Below are positions 1-10,200 of a stretch of DNA of 49,259 nt, one piece after another. The stretch spans positions 1,145 to 50,403 of the forward strand of contig NZ_KI421425.1 in NCBI RefSeq assembly GCF_000472285.1, given 5' to 3'. Position 1 is the stretch's first letter; each line of letters begins with the position of its first letter. A model generated the notes under the pieces. It saw nothing but the letters and a program-made list of their open reading frames with translations, was not told the DNA's origin and ran no database searches. This DNA is from Desulfuromonas sp. TF (GTDB lineage: Bacteria; Desulfobacterota; Desulfuromonadia; Desulfuromonadales; ATBO01). A program made the position numbers and the translations under genes.

Positions 1-36
1 CCTGCCCCGTAGAGCACCTTTCAGCGACGAGCGGTG

Positions 37-65
37 TTTATACCCGATCACCACCCGACTGTCAA
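37..65 (-). promoter_or_regulatory. Sigma70 promoter C of the tandem set, probably for an rRNA operon
   Basis: On the minus strand TTGACA (60-65), a 17-nt spacer and TATAAA (37-42), followed by a GC-rich discriminator (CACCGCT), as often seen at growth-rate-controlled promoters. The transcript would start near 30 and leave the window. Three strong tandem promoters with no ORF start in the next 30 bases suggest a stable-RNA operon. The rRNA gene itself is not visible, so the target is inferred. Confidence 0.7.
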
Positions 66-85
66 GAACCTTTTTCCTATCTTTC

Positions 86-114
86 ATCTTATTGCCGGGG
101 GGGGATTTTGTCAA
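86..114 (-). promoter_or_regulatory. Sigma70 promoter B of the tandem set
   Basis: On the minus strand TTGACA (109-114), a 17-nt spacer containing a run of eight C, and TAAGAT (86-91). The -35 is perfect and the -10 matches 4 of 6. The expected start is near 79. It sits between promoters A and C with the same orientation and spacing. Confidence 0.6.
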
Positions 115-140
115 ATCCGGCCCGTCGCAGCAAGATGCGG

Positions 141-169
141 ACTATAGCCAAAGGAGACCGTCCTGTCAA
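141..169 (-). promoter_or_regulatory. Sigma70 promoter A of a tandem set reading off the left edge
   Basis: On the minus strand TTGACA (164-169) is followed by a 17-nt spacer and TATAGT (141-146), which matches the -35/-10 consensus at 11 of 12 positions. The sequence just upstream (about 170-195) is very AT-rich, like an UP element. It lies directly downstream of the tyrS stop codon and points out of the window. The expected start is near 134. It is the first of three tandem promoters, a layout typical of rRNA operons. Confidence 0.75.
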
Positions 170-188
170 CTCAAATCACAATTAATAT

Positions 189-1406
189 TCAACTAAAAAT
201 CACGCGGACGAATCGCCTCTTTCCTGCCTGCATCACTACCTCCCCATGGGGACCGATTTCCCTGTCGGGATCGGCCACCTTTTCACCATTCAATTTCACC
301 CCCCCCTGTTTGATGAGACGCCGGGCTTCACCATTGGAGGATACCAAGCCGGTGTCCGTCAACAGACGGCATATCCAGACCGGCTCGGAAGCCTGCATCT
401 TAACCTCGGGAATATCTTCGGGAATCTCTTTCTGCTTGAACTGCTGCACGAAATCTTCTTCGGCCTGCCGGGCTAGGAAATCATCGTAAAACCGGGTCAC
501 GAGTTCCCGGGCAAGGGCTTTCTTGCTCTCCATGGGATGGGCACCGTCGGGCTTGCCGAGCACCCCGTCCTTGACGCTCTGCAACATCTCCAGATCGACG
601 TCGGAGAGGAGTTCGTAATACCGGACCATCAGTTCATCGGAAATGCTCATCACCTTGCCGTAGATTTCCTTCGGCTGTTCGGTGATCCCAATATAATTAT
701 TCAGCGATTTGCTCATTTTGTTGAACCCGTCCAGCCCCTCGAGCAGGGGCATGGTAAGGACGGTCTGGGGCCGCTGTCCCTCTTGCTTCTGCAGCTCCCG
801 ACCAACCAGCAGATTGAACTTCTGGTCGGTCCCGCCGAGTTCCACGTCGGCCCTGAGAGCCACCGAATCATAGCCCTGAACGAGGGGATAGAGGAATTCG
901 TGAATGGCAATGGGCTGCTGTGAAGTGAAGCGCTTGTGAAAATCGTCCCGCTCCAGCATACGGGCCACCGTATGGCGGGCGGCAAGGGCGATGAGATCGG
1001 CGGCGGCCATCGGACCCATCCAGGAACTGTTGAAGACAACCTTGGTCCTCTCCGGATCAAGGATCTTGAAAACCTGCTCCTTATAGGTCTGGGCATTCTG
1101 CAGAACCTGATCGCGGGTGAGGGGTTTGCGGGTCTCGTTTTTGCCCGTCGGATCCCCGATCATGCCGGTGAAATCGCCGATAAGGAAATAGATCTCATGC
1201 CCCAGGTCCTGAAACTGCTTGAGCTTCTGAATCAGGACCGTGTGTCCGACGTGAAGGTCCGGAGCGGTCGGGTCGAAGCCCGCCTTGATTTTCAACGGCA
1301 CTCCGGTCCGCACCGATTCCCTGAGTTTCTCTTCCAGTTCCGACTCGACCAGAATTTCAACGGCGCCGCGCCGGATGACCTCCATCTGTTCCTGAACCGA
1401 CCTCAT
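189..1406 (-). CDS. tyrS: Tyrosyl-tRNA synthetase
   Basis: Charges tRNA-Tyr with tyrosine in the cytoplasm. This is a class I synthetase of 405 aa, the usual length. The HIGH-type motif is HVGH (residues 52-55) and the second signature is KMSKS (230-234). The C-terminal part is an S4-like RNA-binding domain, with [16 protein letters not shown] visible near the end. I chose the ATG at 1406 because the family begins close to this point and AGGTGA plus GAGG lie just upstream. A GTG nine codons earlier would add MTKRKRVGE, which is not family-like. It is the last gene of the rny-ymdB-tyrS group, 19 bases after ymdB, and the tandem promoters at the left edge follow it. Confidence 0.97.
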   Translation of the reverse strand: MRSVQEQMEVIRRGAVEILVESELEEKLRESVRTGVPLKIKAGFDPTAPDLHVGHTVLIQKLKQFQDLGHEIYFLIGDFTGMIGDPTGKNETRKPLTRDQVLQNAQTYKEQVFKILDPERTKVVFNSSWMGPMAAADLIALAARHTVARMLERDDFHKRFTSQQPIAIHEFLYPLVQGYDSVALRADVELGGTDQKFNLLVGRELQKQEGQRPQTVLTMPLLEGLDGFNKMSKSLNNYIGITEQPKEIYGKVMSISDELMVRYYELLSDVDLEMLQSVKDGVLGKPDGAHPMESKKALARELVTRFYDDFLARQAEEDFVQQFKQKEIPEDIPEVKMQASEPVWICRLLTDTGLVSSNGEARRLIKQGGVKLNGEKVADPDREIGPHGEVVMQAGKRRFVRVIFS

Positions 1407-1425
1407 TTCACCTACCCTCTTCCTC

Positions 1426-2217
1426 TTAGTCACTGTCGCTGATTTCTTCCAGGATCCGGCGCACCGCCTGCGCCCGCCCCGTATTCTCGTCTATGTCAAA
1501 GAGAACGCCGCAAAGCACGGCGTCTCTCTTCGCCACCTCGAAGCGAACCGGCAGCTGTGTCAGAAATCTTTCAACCGCCAATTCCTTGCGGATACCGATA
1601 ACCGAGTCGCGGCTGCCGGTCATCCCGGCATCGGTGATGTATGCCGTCCCCCCCGGGAGAATGCGTTCATCTGCTGTCTGCACATGGGTGTGGGTCCCCA
1701 CTACCGCCGAAACCCGCCCGTCCAGATAACACCCCATCGCCACCTTTTCACTGGTGGCCTCTGCGTGAAAATCGACCAGGATGACCGGAGTCTTCCGGCG
1801 CAGCTCTTCGACCAGTTCATCGGCGGCGCGAAAGGGGCATTCCAGGTTGTTCATGAATACTCGCCCCTCGAGGTTCAGCACTCCTACCTGGATACCGGCC
1901 GCGGTGGCGAATATACCGCTGCCCCGGCCGGGAGTGCCGGGTGGATAATTGGCGGGACGCAGCAGGGCCGGGAAACTGTCGAGACAAGGGATGATTTCCC
2001 GCTTGTCCCAGATATGGTTGCCGGTGGTGATGACATCCGCCCCAAGATCGAAGAGTTCCTTGGCGATATCCACGGTCAACCCGAAACCGGCGGCAGCGTT
2101 TTCCCCATTGACCACGACGAGGTCGACCGCATGCACATCCACGAGGCGGTCAAGCCGCCGGGAAAGGGCAAGTCGGCCGGGGCGGCCAACGACATCACCG
2201 ACGAAAAGGATTTTCAA
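1426..2217 (-). CDS. ymdB: YmdB/TIGR00282-family metallophosphoesterase
   Basis: A calcineurin-like phosphoesterase of 263 aa. In Bacillus, YmdB hydrolyses 2',3'-cyclic nucleotides and affects biofilm choice; that is family knowledge and is not shown here. The metal-binding signatures are visible: GDVVGRPGR at the N-terminus, [21 protein letters not shown], the [10 protein letters not shown] segment and a [10 protein letters not shown] motif. The start is TTG at 2217 with CGGAG eight bases upstream. It follows rny by 98 bases, a gap filled with a long imperfect hairpin. The rny-ymdB pairing is conserved in many bacteria, which supports a link to RNA turnover. Confidence 0.93.
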   Translation of the reverse strand: MKILFVGDVVGRPGRLALSRRLDRLVDVHAVDLVVVNGENAAAGFGLTVDIAKELFDLGADVITTGNHIWDKREIIPCLDSFPALLRPANYPPGTPGRGSGIFATAAGIQVGVLNLEGRVFMNNLECPFRAADELVEELRRKTPVILVDFHAEATSEKVAMGCYLDGRVSAVVGTHTHVQTADERILPGGTAYITDAGMTGSRDSVIGIRKELAVERFLTQLPVRFEVAKRDAVLCGVLFDIDENTGRAQAVRRILEEISDSD

Positions 2218-2242
2218 AGATTCGACTCCGTCACAAGAGGAG

Positions 2243-2312
2243 AAAGGAAAAAGGTGAAAGGGCCAAGGAAAAGCGGCAGGGCTTTTCCTTTACCCTTTAT
2301 TCCTTTCCCTTT
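2243..2312. repeat. Long imperfect inverted repeat between rny and ymdB
   Basis: The arms at 2243-2274 and 2281-2312 are purine-rich and pyrimidine-rich and can pair over about 30 bases with a few mismatches, around a 6-base loop. The arms are built from variants of AAAGG. The element could end or attenuate transcription from rny, or protect its 3' end. It lacks the sharp GC stem plus U-tail of a classical terminator. Confidence 0.6.
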
Positions 2313-2315
2313 TGT

Positions 2316-3878
2316 TTATTTTGCATATTCGACCGCCCGGGTTTCCCGGATAACATTGACCTTGATCTGTCCGGGATAAGTCATCTCCCCCTCGATCTTT
2401 CGGGCGATTTCTCTGGCCAGCACATGAGAATGGGCGTCGGAAACGTCCTCGCTGGAGACCATGACCCGGATCTCCCGGCCAGCCTGAATGGCGAAGCAAC
2501 TGGTCACTCCACTGAAGGAGGTGCCTATGCGCTCCAGATCCTGCAGACGCTTGACATAGGTTTCGAGCATCTCACGGCGGGCGCCGGGGCGGGCGCCGGA
2601 AAGTGCATCGGCGGCCTGCACCAGCACCGCCAGCATCGTCTCGGGCTTTTCGTCCTCGTGGTGGGCTGCCAGGGCATGGACGATTTTGGGTGACTCTCCG
2701 TACTTGCGCGCCAGATCGGCGCCGATTACGGCATGGGAGCCCTCGATCTCATGGTCCACCGCCTTGCCGATATCATGCAGAAGACCCGCGCGCTTAGCCT
2801 GCTTGATGTTCAGCCCTAGTTCGGCGGCCATGATTCCGCAGAGGAAGGCGACTTCCAGAGAATGCTGGAGAACGTTCTGCCCATAGGAAGTCCGATATTT
2901 CAGGCGGCCGATCAGTTTGATGATTTCGGGGTTGATGCCATGCACCCCGACATCGAAGGTCGCCTGCTCGCCGGCCTCGCGGATGGACTCATCCACCTCC
3001 TGAGCAGCCTTGTTGACCACCTCTTCGATGCGGGCGGGGTGAATGCGCCCGTCGGCGATGAGCCGTTCCAGCGCCAGACGGGCAACTTCCCTGCGGACGG
3101 GATTAAAGCCGGAGATGATCACCGCCTCCGGCGTATCGTCGATGATCAGGTCGATGCCGGTCGCTGCCTCGATAGCGCGGATATTGCGTCCTTCCCGACC
3201 AATGATCCTCCCTTTCATTTCGTCCGTGGGAAGCGGCACCACACTAACAGTCTTTTCGGCAACATAGTCACCGGCATATCGCTGAATGGCCAGCGCGAGA
3301 ATTTCCTTGGCCTTTTTGTCGGCCGTCTCCCTGGCTTCATCCTCGATCTGCTTGATGCGCTTGGCGGCATCATGGCGAGCTTCGCTCTCCATGGTCTGGA
3401 TGAGTTGCTCCTTGGCCTCTTCCGAGCTCATCCCCGAGAGACGCTCGAGCCGCTCTTTCTGTTCAAGAATGAGGGCTTCGACATCCTGTTCCCGGCTGCG
3501 CAGACGCTCTTCCTCCTGGGCCAGATACTTCTCCCCTTTGCCGATTTCCTCCTCACGACTTTCCAGCTGCGAGACCTTGCGGTCCAAGTGCTCCTCTTTC
3601 TGAAGCAGCCGTTTTTCCTGGCTCTGGATTTCCCGACGCAGTTCCCGGGATTCTTTCTCCCAGTCGGTCTTGGCCTCGAGGACCGTGTCCTTGGCCTGAA
3701 TGACCGCTTCCTTGCGGATGGTATCCGCTTCTTTTTTTGCGTCCTCAATGATCTGGGCCGAAGCCCTTTCAGCATTGGCGATTTGCGATTCGGCCAGCTT
3801 CCGGCGCAGGAAAATGCCTAAAAAGATCCCGGCGGCCAATGCTGCACCGATCCAGACGAGAGCGATTTCTATTTGCAC
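2316..3878 (-). CDS. rny: Ribonuclease Y
   Basis: Membrane-anchored endoribonuclease that initiates mRNA decay. At 520 aa it has the family length and the standard layout: an N-terminal transmembrane helix (about residues 4-24), a long charged coiled coil (about 30-190), a KH RNA-binding domain with [15 protein letters not shown], and an HD domain with the [12 protein letters not shown] metal motif, then the conserved C-terminal segment. The start is GTG at 3878 preceded by GGAGGAGG. It lies 25 bases after fau and precedes ymdB, so it is probably cotranscribed with both. Confidence 0.97.
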   Translation of the reverse strand: MQIEIALVWIGAALAAGIFLGIFLRRKLAESQIANAERASAQIIEDAKKEADTIRKEAVIQAKDTVLEAKTDWEKESRELRREIQSQEKRLLQKEEHLDRKVSQLESREEEIGKGEKYLAQEEERLRSREQDVEALILEQKERLERLSGMSSEEAKEQLIQTMESEARHDAAKRIKQIEDEARETADKKAKEILALAIQRYAGDYVAEKTVSVVPLPTDEMKGRIIGREGRNIRAIEAATGIDLIIDDTPEAVIISGFNPVRREVARLALERLIADGRIHPARIEEVVNKAAQEVDESIREAGEQATFDVGVHGINPEIIKLIGRLKYRTSYGQNVLQHSLEVAFLCGIMAAELGLNIKQAKRAGLLHDIGKAVDHEIEGSHAVIGADLARKYGESPKIVHALAAHHEDEKPETMLAVLVQAADALSGARPGARREMLETYVKRLQDLERIGTSFSGVTSCFAIQAGREIRVMVSSEDVSDAHSHVLAREIARKIEGEMTYPGQIKVNVIRETRAVEYAK

Positions 3879-3903
3879 AATTCGGGTCCTCCTCCACGTG
3901 TAT

Positions 3904-4488
3904 TTATGAGCTTGGGTTTAGCGACGGCAGGTCGCCAAATCCGAGAGTATGTTCCTCGGTAATAATCATATCCATACGGACATCGTGAGTTTCCACCGGC
4001 AAAGAACTGATCAGCTGCTGTTCGAAACAGAGACCGACCAGCAGGGCGTGAGCTGCGCGCCGATGCAGAATGCGATCGTAAAATCCTTTTCCGTAGCCGA
4101 GTCGGTGCCCGGCCATATCAAAGGCAACCCCGGGCACGAGCAGAAGATCGAGCGAGTCCAGGGACATGATCCGGGAACCCTTCGGCTCCGGAATTCCATA
4201 GATACCCGGGCAGAGTTCACTCCGGTCCGACACTTCGACAAACTCCAAAGTCGTTCCGCACACACGGGGATAGGCCACCCTCTTGCCGAGACGACGGGAT
4301 ACCGAAAAGATCTCCTCCGTAAAAACCTCGTTCAGGACAGGGCTATAGAGGGCCAGACGATCGGCGGCAGCGAATTCTGGCGAAGCCAGCAGTCGCTCCT
4401 GTATCCTGAGGCTCAGTCCCAGACAGGTGGTCGCAGCGAGACCCTTGCGGCGGAGCAACATTTCGTCCCGGATGGATTTTTTCGGCAT
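3904..4488 (-). CDS. fau: 5-formyltetrahydrofolate cyclo-ligase
   Basis: Converts 5-formyltetrahydrofolate to 5,10-methenyltetrahydrofolate with ATP, recycling folate in the cytoplasm. The protein is 194 aa, as is usual. Family features visible are the basic N-terminus with an RR/RK pair, a [13 protein letters not shown] segment, the LLVPGVAFD motif and the glycine/tyrosine-rich [13 protein letters not shown] loop that binds ATP. It follows the 6S RNA gene, the same zapA-ssrS-fau order as in E. coli, where the two are cotranscribed. The ribosome-binding site is weak (GGGGAT). Confidence 0.93.
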   Translation of the reverse strand: MPKKSIRDEMLLRRKGLAATTCLGLSLRIQERLLASPEFAAADRLALYSPVLNEVFTEEIFSVSRRLGKRVAYPRVCGTTLEFVEVSDRSELCPGIYGIPEPKGSRIMSLDSLDLLLVPGVAFDMAGHRLGYGKGFYDRILHRRAAHALLVGLCFEQQLISSLPVETHDVRMDMIITEEHTLGFGDLPSLNPSS

Positions 4489-4561
4489 GGGCAGAGATCC
4501 CCGAGTCGGGAAAATCTCTGTAAGGAGGGATCAGATGTGGACAGGATAGTGAACAACGGAT

Positions 4562-4729
4562 CCGAGTTATTCAGCAGACCGACACGCCAGATTAAAGCTC
4601 CCTGCGGTGCCCTGGTAAAGAAGCAGGCGCCGAAAAGGGGTTCTCCGTAGTTTCAAGAGCGTCTTCCCAAGTGTGAGATCGGGATAGGGACAGAGCGTCA
4701 TTACGGAAAAGCTGAAGCATGCCAGAACT
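4562..4729 (-). ncRNA. ssrS: 6S RNA, regulator of sigma70 RNA polymerase
   Basis: The 332-base gap between zapA and fau holds a 6S-like RNA. Reading the minus strand, the 5' part has GTCCC...CCCGATCTCACAC...GACGCTC and the 3' part has GGGAGCTTTAATCTGGCGTG, which line up by eye with the same blocks in E. coli 6S RNA. The ends can form a closing stem: GAGTT...TTCAGC near 4711-4730 pairs with GCTGAA.AACTC at 4564-4575. A -10-like TAAAAA (4734-4739) sits just before the 5' end. The ends are good to within about 10 bases. A covariance-model search (Rfam 6S) would settle it. Confidence 0.75.
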
Positions 4730-4820
4730 CATCTTTTTATGCAAAACGAGGCTTTTGTAACCGGACCACAAAGCGCCGCGAAACCCTTGACGCGATAACC
4801 ATCTGTCAAACAATCTATCT

Positions 4821-5195
4821 TTAAATCTCCGAACAGAGATCAGTTTTTCTCAAGCCGGACGGAAGATCATGCCCGATATCCTCTTGAGAATTTTTTTTAG
4901 TCCCATCAGCCGCTGGCTCGGGGCACGCCTGTTCAAGGCGAACCAGCAGGTGGCGAATGCGTTCCTCAATTTGCTGATCCGTCGGACTTTGTTCGCTTAA
5001 TCGAAGGTAGGATCCCGACACGTTCAACAAGGCAAGAACCGCAGCATTCAAGCTATCGACTGTTTTGCTTGCCTTCGCCACTTCCTCGAGCCGGTCATTG
5101 ACGAAATCTGCAACTTTCCGGATCTCTTCGGGAGGGGCGGCACTCTTAACCATGTACTGTTGACCAAGTATGGTAACCTGGACGGCTTGTTTCAA
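4821..5195 (-). CDS. zapA: Cell division protein ZapA
   Basis: ZapA binds FtsZ and bundles its filaments at the division ring. The product is 124 aa, with the ZapA start VQVTILGQQYMVKS, a DFVNDRLEEV segment, and a C-terminal helix ending in a variable charged tail. I chose TTG at 5195: it follows GGAG at the right distance, it overlaps the zapB stop in a TTGA arrangement, and upstream in-frame sequence is only the antisense-like low-complexity shadow of zapB. The 4-base overlap implies translational coupling to zapB. 6S RNA follows. Confidence 0.9.
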   Translation of the reverse strand: MKQAVQVTILGQQYMVKSAAPPEEIRKVADFVNDRLEEVAKASKTVDSLNAAVLALLNVSGSYLRLSEQSPTDQQIEERIRHLLVRLEQACPEPAADGTKKNSQEDIGHDLPSGLRKTDLCSEI

Positions 5196-5383
5196 GGGCT
5201 CTCCTGCTCCAGACGATCCAGCTTGGCAAGAATCCTGTCCAGCTCCCTGCGAAAGCGCGCCCGCTCCTCCAGAAGGGCCGATTTTTCCGCGTGAAGGCGC
5301 CGACACTCCTCCTCCAGCTCGTCCTTTCTGTTCAGAAGCTGATCGAACTTTTTTTCCAGCCGCAGAACCAGCTCAAAATCCAC
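5192..5383 (-). CDS. zapB: ZapB-like short coiled-coil division protein
   Basis: A 63-aa protein that is almost entirely heptad-patterned coiled coil rich in Glu, Arg and Leu. ZapB in E. coli is a similar small coiled coil that works with ZapA at the Z-ring. Sequence identity in such proteins is low, so the name rests mainly on size, composition and its overlap with zapA. The start is GTG at 5383 with GGGGAAGGA upstream. A good promoter lies 30-55 bases upstream. Confidence 0.8.
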   Translation of the reverse strand: MDFELVLRLEKKFDQLLNRKDELEEECRRLHAEKSALLEERARFRRELDRILAKLDRLEQESP

Positions 5384-5411
5384 ATGTATATCCTTCCCCA
5401 GCTAAGAGGAA

Positions 5412-5440
5412 ATTCTAGGTAAGCAGGCAACGAAAGTCAA
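5412..5440 (-). promoter_or_regulatory. Sigma70 promoter for the zapB-zapA-ssrS-fau-rny group
   Basis: On the minus strand TTGACT (5435-5440), a 17-nt spacer and TAGAAT (5412-5417): 10 of 12 consensus matches. The expected start is near 5405, giving a leader of about 20 bases before the zapB GTG. It lies in the 63-base gap after ftsY. Confidence 0.75.
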
Positions 5441-5446
5441 GGATTT

Positions 5447-6685
5447 TCAATCCCTTTGGAAAAGAGCCGCAACGAACAGGTCCGGGTCGAAGGGGCGCAG
5501 ATCGTCCAGCCCTTCGCCAATCCCCACATATCGCACGGGCAGACCGAGTTCGGCACCAATGGCCACGACCATACCTCCTCGGGCGGTCCCGTCGAGCTTG
5601 GTCAGGGCAATCCCCGAAACTGCCACCGCTTCCTGGAACAGCCGCGCCTGGACCAAAGCGTTCTGTCCGGTGGTGGCATCGAGTACCAGCAATGTCTCAT
5701 GAGGTCCCCCCGGAATTTCCCGGGAGATGACCCGGCGGATCTTTTTCAATTCCTCCATGAGGTTGACCTTGGTGTGCAGACGTCCGGCGGTATCCAGTAT
5801 GAGAACGTCGGCTTTCCGGGCCACGGCCGCCTTGGCGGCATCGAAGGCCACGGCTGCGGGGTCGGCTCCTTCGGCATGCCGGACGACATCGACACCGGCG
5901 CGTTCGCCCCAGATCGCGAGTTGCTCGGCGGCAGCCGCGCGGAAGGTGTCGCCGGCCCCGAGAAGCACTCTTTTTCCCTCTCCGGAAAACTGGTGAGCAA
6001 GCTTGCCGATGGTGGTCGTTTTGCCGACGCCGTTCACCCCCACCACCACGATGACAAAGGGGGAGGCGGAATTCAGATCGAGAGGGGCGGCTTCCAGCCG
6101 GAGCCGCGTTGCGATCTCGTCCTTGAGGGCATCCCGCAAGGCTTCCGGATCGCCGCCCGCAACCCGTTTCTTCAGGGCCTGGATCAGATCCTGGGTGGTC
6201 TTCATGCCGAAATCGGCGGTGATGAGAATCTCCTCGAGCTCTTCCAGAAGGTCGGCATCGACTCCCCTGCTGCCACTGAGCAGGGCATCGATGCGGCCGA
6301 CCAGGGAAGCCTGTGTCTTGGCCAGACCGGACCGCATCCGTTCGAACAGGCTGACGGCCGGTGGAATCGGCGGCGCTTCGGACTCGACAACGGCCTCGGG
6401 CGCCTCCGCCGGCTCCTCCAGTGCTATTTTTTTTCCAGGGGCAGCGGCCTCTTCAATCTCTTCAGCCTCTTCCTTCGCAGCCTCTTCGGGAGGCGCCTCT
6501 TCCGATGGAGCGGCTCCCTTCCGGCGTCTGCCGGCACGCAGAAGAACGAAAACGAACAGAAAGACGATCAGAGTGACCAGAATAAAGAAGAGTCCAAGGG
6601 CTCCCGGGGTCTGGTAAACTTCCGGGACCCCCATTTCAGCCAGAACACTTGCAACCATCTCTATCCAACGGGAAAACCATTCCAT
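5447..6685 (-). CDS. ftsY: Signal recognition particle receptor FtsY
   Basis: GTPase receptor that docks ribosome-SRP complexes at the inner membrane for cotranslational insertion. The protein is 412 aa with an unusual N-terminus: a predicted transmembrane helix (about residues 29-49) followed by an acidic Ala/Glu/Pro-rich stretch (about 55-115). The NG domain follows, with the N helix bundle, the P-loop [10 protein letters not shown], the [11 protein letters not shown] motif, the DTAGRLH motif, [10 protein letters not shown], and the closing [11 protein letters not shown]. Many FtsY proteins attach only through an amphipathic region, so the clear membrane anchor is worth noting. GAGGAG precedes the ATG. 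Confidence 0.97.
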   Translation of the reverse strand: MEWFSRWIEMVASVLAEMGVPEVYQTPGALGLFFILVTLIVFLFVFVLLRAGRRRKGAAPSEEAPPEEAAKEEAEEIEEAAAPGKKIALEEPAEAPEAVVESEAPPIPPAVSLFERMRSGLAKTQASLVGRIDALLSGSRGVDADLLEELEEILITADFGMKTTQDLIQALKKRVAGGDPEALRDALKDEIATRLRLEAAPLDLNSASPFVIVVVGVNGVGKTTTIGKLAHQFSGEGKRVLLGAGDTFRAAAAEQLAIWGERAGVDVVRHAEGADPAAVAFDAAKAAVARKADVLILDTAGRLHTKVNLMEELKKIRRVISREIPGGPHETLLVLDATTGQNALVQARLFQEAVAVSGIALTKLDGTARGGMVVAIGAELGLPVRYVGIGEGLDDLRPFDPDLFVAALFQRD

Positions 6686-6828
6686 CAGGATACAAACTCC
6701 TCTTCAGGACTGAAGGCCTCGCTAAAGACCTTGTTCTCATAACAGAAGACCCGTGCAGTGTTCGGGAAATCAATCCCTCCATTCATGCCCGGGTATACTC
6801 TATAACTACCTATGGAAAAGACAGAGGA

Positions 6829-7188
6829 TCAGTCGATTTCCTTCTTCAGAAGAGCAACGCAGCGCCTGGCCTCGAACAGCGCACGGCCGAGAACGTCGTC
6901 CCGATTGAGTGTGAGGACCAGAAAATAATCGGGAGTCACCGGCATGATGACAGTCTGAACCTTTTCGGTGGTCACCACAATTTCGCGCACCTGATCATCC
7001 TCCAGCCTTCCCACGACCTCCCTCAGATTCTGAAGGATGACCCCCTTGTGGGCTCCGATGACCTTGAGCTCATAGTCGGCGAGATGTCCGGACTGATCAA
7101 CAGCCTCGCCTTCCCAGTCGGCGAGGATGGCGCCCAGAGCTCCTGGGACCTTGAAGACCAGTTCGCCCAAAAGAGTCTTGAATGACAT
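6829..7188 (-). CDS. Roadblock/LC7-domain (MglB-like) protein
   Basis: A 119-aa single-domain protein of the Roadblock/LC7 fold. Family proteins such as MglB act as GTPase-activating partners of Ras-like MglA proteins. Visible features are the N-terminal VPGALGAILADWEGEAVD segment typical of the fold, an internal amphipathic helix and a closing strand-helix with ALFEARRCVALLKKE. It begins 14 bases after smc with GGAG before the ATG, so it is probably cotranscribed with smc. No MglA-like GTPase is in the window, so its partner is unknown. The 143 bases between it and ftsY show nothing distinctive. Confidence 0.85.
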   Translation of the reverse strand: MSFKTLLGELVFKVPGALGAILADWEGEAVDQSGHLADYELKVIGAHKGVILQNLREVVGRLEDDQVREIVVTTEKVQTVIMPVTPDYFLVLTLNRDDVLGRALFEARRCVALLKKEID

Positions 7189-7202
7189 ATCGGCTCCTAG
7201 AA

Positions 7203-10200
7203 TTAGTTGATCCGAACCGAAACCAGCTTGGAGACCCCCGGCTCCTCCATTGTGACGCCGTAGAGAGTGTCGGCGATTTCCATCGTGTACTTGTTATGAG
7301 TGATGATGATAAATTGCGAAAGCTCCGACATCTCCCGGACTATTTCGTTGAAGCGCCCGATATTGGCATCATCCAGAGGCGCATCGACTTCGTCCAGCAT
7401 ACAAAATGGCGAGGGTTTAACAAGAAAGATGGAGAAAATCAGGGCCACGGCGGTCAGGGCCTTTTCTCCCCCGGAAAGGAGATTAACGCTTTGCAGCTTT
7501 TTACCCGGGGGCTGGGCCACAATCTCTATTCCTGTTTCCAGGAGGTCGCTCTCGTCCGTCATCTTAAGCTCCGCCTTGCCGCCGCGGAAAAGACGGGGGA
7601 AAACCTCTTGAAATTTAATATTGACTTGATCAAAAGTTTCCCGGAACCGTTTGCGTGTAGTCCGGTTGATTTTGCCGATGGCCGTCTGCAATCCCTCCAG
7701 GGACTGTCTAAGATCCTCCTGCTGTGAGGTGAGAAACTCCCAGCGCTCTTCCAACCCCCGGAATTCCTCAATGGCGGTGAGATTCACTTCGCCGATATCA
7801 TCGATCAGCCTTTGCAGCTCCTGCAGTCTCCGCCGCCCTTTTTCGGCATCGAAGTCCTCGGCCGCTTCTCCCAGCCCCTCGGCGAGATCAACCCGGAAGC
7901 GCTCCAGGATGTTCTGTCGCAGGTGATCGGCCTCCATGCCGACTTCCCTGGTTTTCAGCAGCAGGGCACCCAATCCGTCACGGGCCTGGTTGAGGCGGCC
8001 GCGAAACTCCTTGAGCACGGTTTCCTGCTCCTCGATCCGCCGGCTCCCGTCCTCGAATCGATCCCGGACGCGATCGAAGCGGACCTTTTCCTCTTCCCTT
8101 CGGGCGAAGAGCAGATCGAGCTCGGTGTGCAGTCTTTCCTGTTCTGCCTGCAGCCGTTCCGTCTCCCGACCGCCTTCCTCGACTTGGCCGTGCAGCAAAG
8201 CGGTTCGACCTCGAAGTTCCCCGCGCATCGTCGCCAGCCGCTCGAGGCTTCGGCGCCCGCTCTCCTCCCGTTCGCGGATGCTGGCAACGGCCACCTTGAG
8301 GGTTGTCACCTGCTCCCGAAGCACTTCCATTTCCCGCCTCTGCACCTGCAGTTCTTCCTGAAGGCGAGTCACGCTCTCCTCCTGCTCCTTCTTGAGCCGC
8401 TCCCTCTCATCACGCCCCCGGGAGGCCTCCCCGAGCTGCCGCTCCAAGTCCTCCCTCTCTTCGTGCAGCTGGTCCTCCTCGAGGCTGAGAACTTCCAGAC
8501 GCTCCTGCAGGCGGGAGGACTCCTCTTCCATCCGGGTGAGGTCTTTTTCGATGTCGGCCTGCTTGAGTTCCACGCGATGCAGTGCGGCTTCCATCTCCTG
8601 CACCCCCTCCTCTGTCCCGGTCAGGTTCTCACGAAGACTCAGCCGCTCCTGCTGCAATTTCTCGACATCCCCCGAGAGCTGCTCCACCCGGGCGGTCAGC
8701 TCCTTGATTTCGCGTTTCTTGTGCAAAAGCCCCTGATCCAGGGTTTCCCGCCCGCCTCCGGTCAACTCTCCGCGGGGGCTCAGCACCGCACCGGCCGTCG
8801 TCACCAGCGTGACTCCCGGCGGCGATCCGCCATCGAGGAAAGGTCTCAGGCTTTCCACAACGAATACGCCGGAGAGAAGCGCCGACACTTCCTTCCCTGC
8901 TTCCTCGGCAACCATCACCAGAGCGCTCAGGGGGGTCCCTCCTTCCACCGGGAGAGAGGACGAGGGAGGAAACCCGGGCAGCAAAAAAGTGCATCGTCCA
9001 CTCTTATCGGAGAGAAAGTTCAGGGCCTCCACGGCGTCCGCGGAGCAGGGAGCGAGCAGCGACTGCAGCCGATCGCCCAGAACCGCCTCCACTGCCGCTT
9101 CATAGGGAGCAGGCACTTCCAGCACATCGGCAATCATGCGGCCGAAGCGCTTTCGAAACGCGTCCTCACCCAGCAGGGTTCTCACCCCGCCGCCGTATCC
9201 TTCAAGATCCCTTTCCAGTTGCCGCAGAGAGTCGAGGCGGGACCGGTGGCGATGATGCTCCTCCCGTCGTACAAGGAGGGCGTTTTCGGCCTCTTCCAGG
9301 CGGTGGCGCAGCATCCGCAATGTTTCCCGCCCCTCTTCCAGTTCCGTCTGCAGAAAAGTTCGGCGTTCCCTGACTTCCTGCTGCAATCTCTTCAGCTCGT
9401 CGGTTCGTGCCTCGACTTCCGCCTGCTGTTCACGGATGCCTACGGCTTCGCTGCGATTGCGCGCCGCTCGTTCTTCAAGCCCCTGCAATCGCCTTCGCGC
9501 CTCTTCGTGAACGGCGCCCATTCGGGACAGATCGGTCAGCAGATTGTAGAGATCGGTGCGCGCCCCCTCGAGACGATCGGCCAGGGTCTGTTCCTGACAG
9601 GCAAGTTCGTCAACAAGAGACTCGCCTTCGGAAAGACGCCGGATCTCCCGGTCGAGCCCGGACCCCAGCTCAACCTGAGTTTGCCTCAGGGCGGCTTCCT
9701 CCCGATCCAACTCGTCAAGGCGCCGGGCGACCTCTTCACCCTCGGCGGCCAGACGCTCCTTCTGCCGGTCCAGATTGCTCAGTTCCCTGGCACCCAGCTC
9801 TATCCGGCTCTCGACCTTCTGAATCTCGCTGGTGAGATGAAAAACTCGCTCCTGCCCAAGGGTGACTTCCTTTTCCATCCCGATCTGAAGCAGGCGCAGT
9901 TCCTCCAGCCTCAGTTCGCCCTCCTCCGACTGTCCCCCCACCCTGTCGAGCTCCTGCCGGGCGGTCTTCTCCTCGCCGGAAAGACGGGCGAGATCATCCT
10001 GAAGAAACCGGTACCGCTCCAGGGCGAACCGCGTTTCGATCTTTTTGAGTTCCTCCCGGTAGGCTCGGTATCTTTCGGCCTTCTGGGCCTGTCGCTTGAG
10101 ATTGTTCATCTGGCGACGAACCTCGGAAACGATGTCTCCGAGCCGCAGCAGATTCTGTTTGGTGGCGTCGATCTTGCGCAGCGCCGATTTTTTTCGGGAT

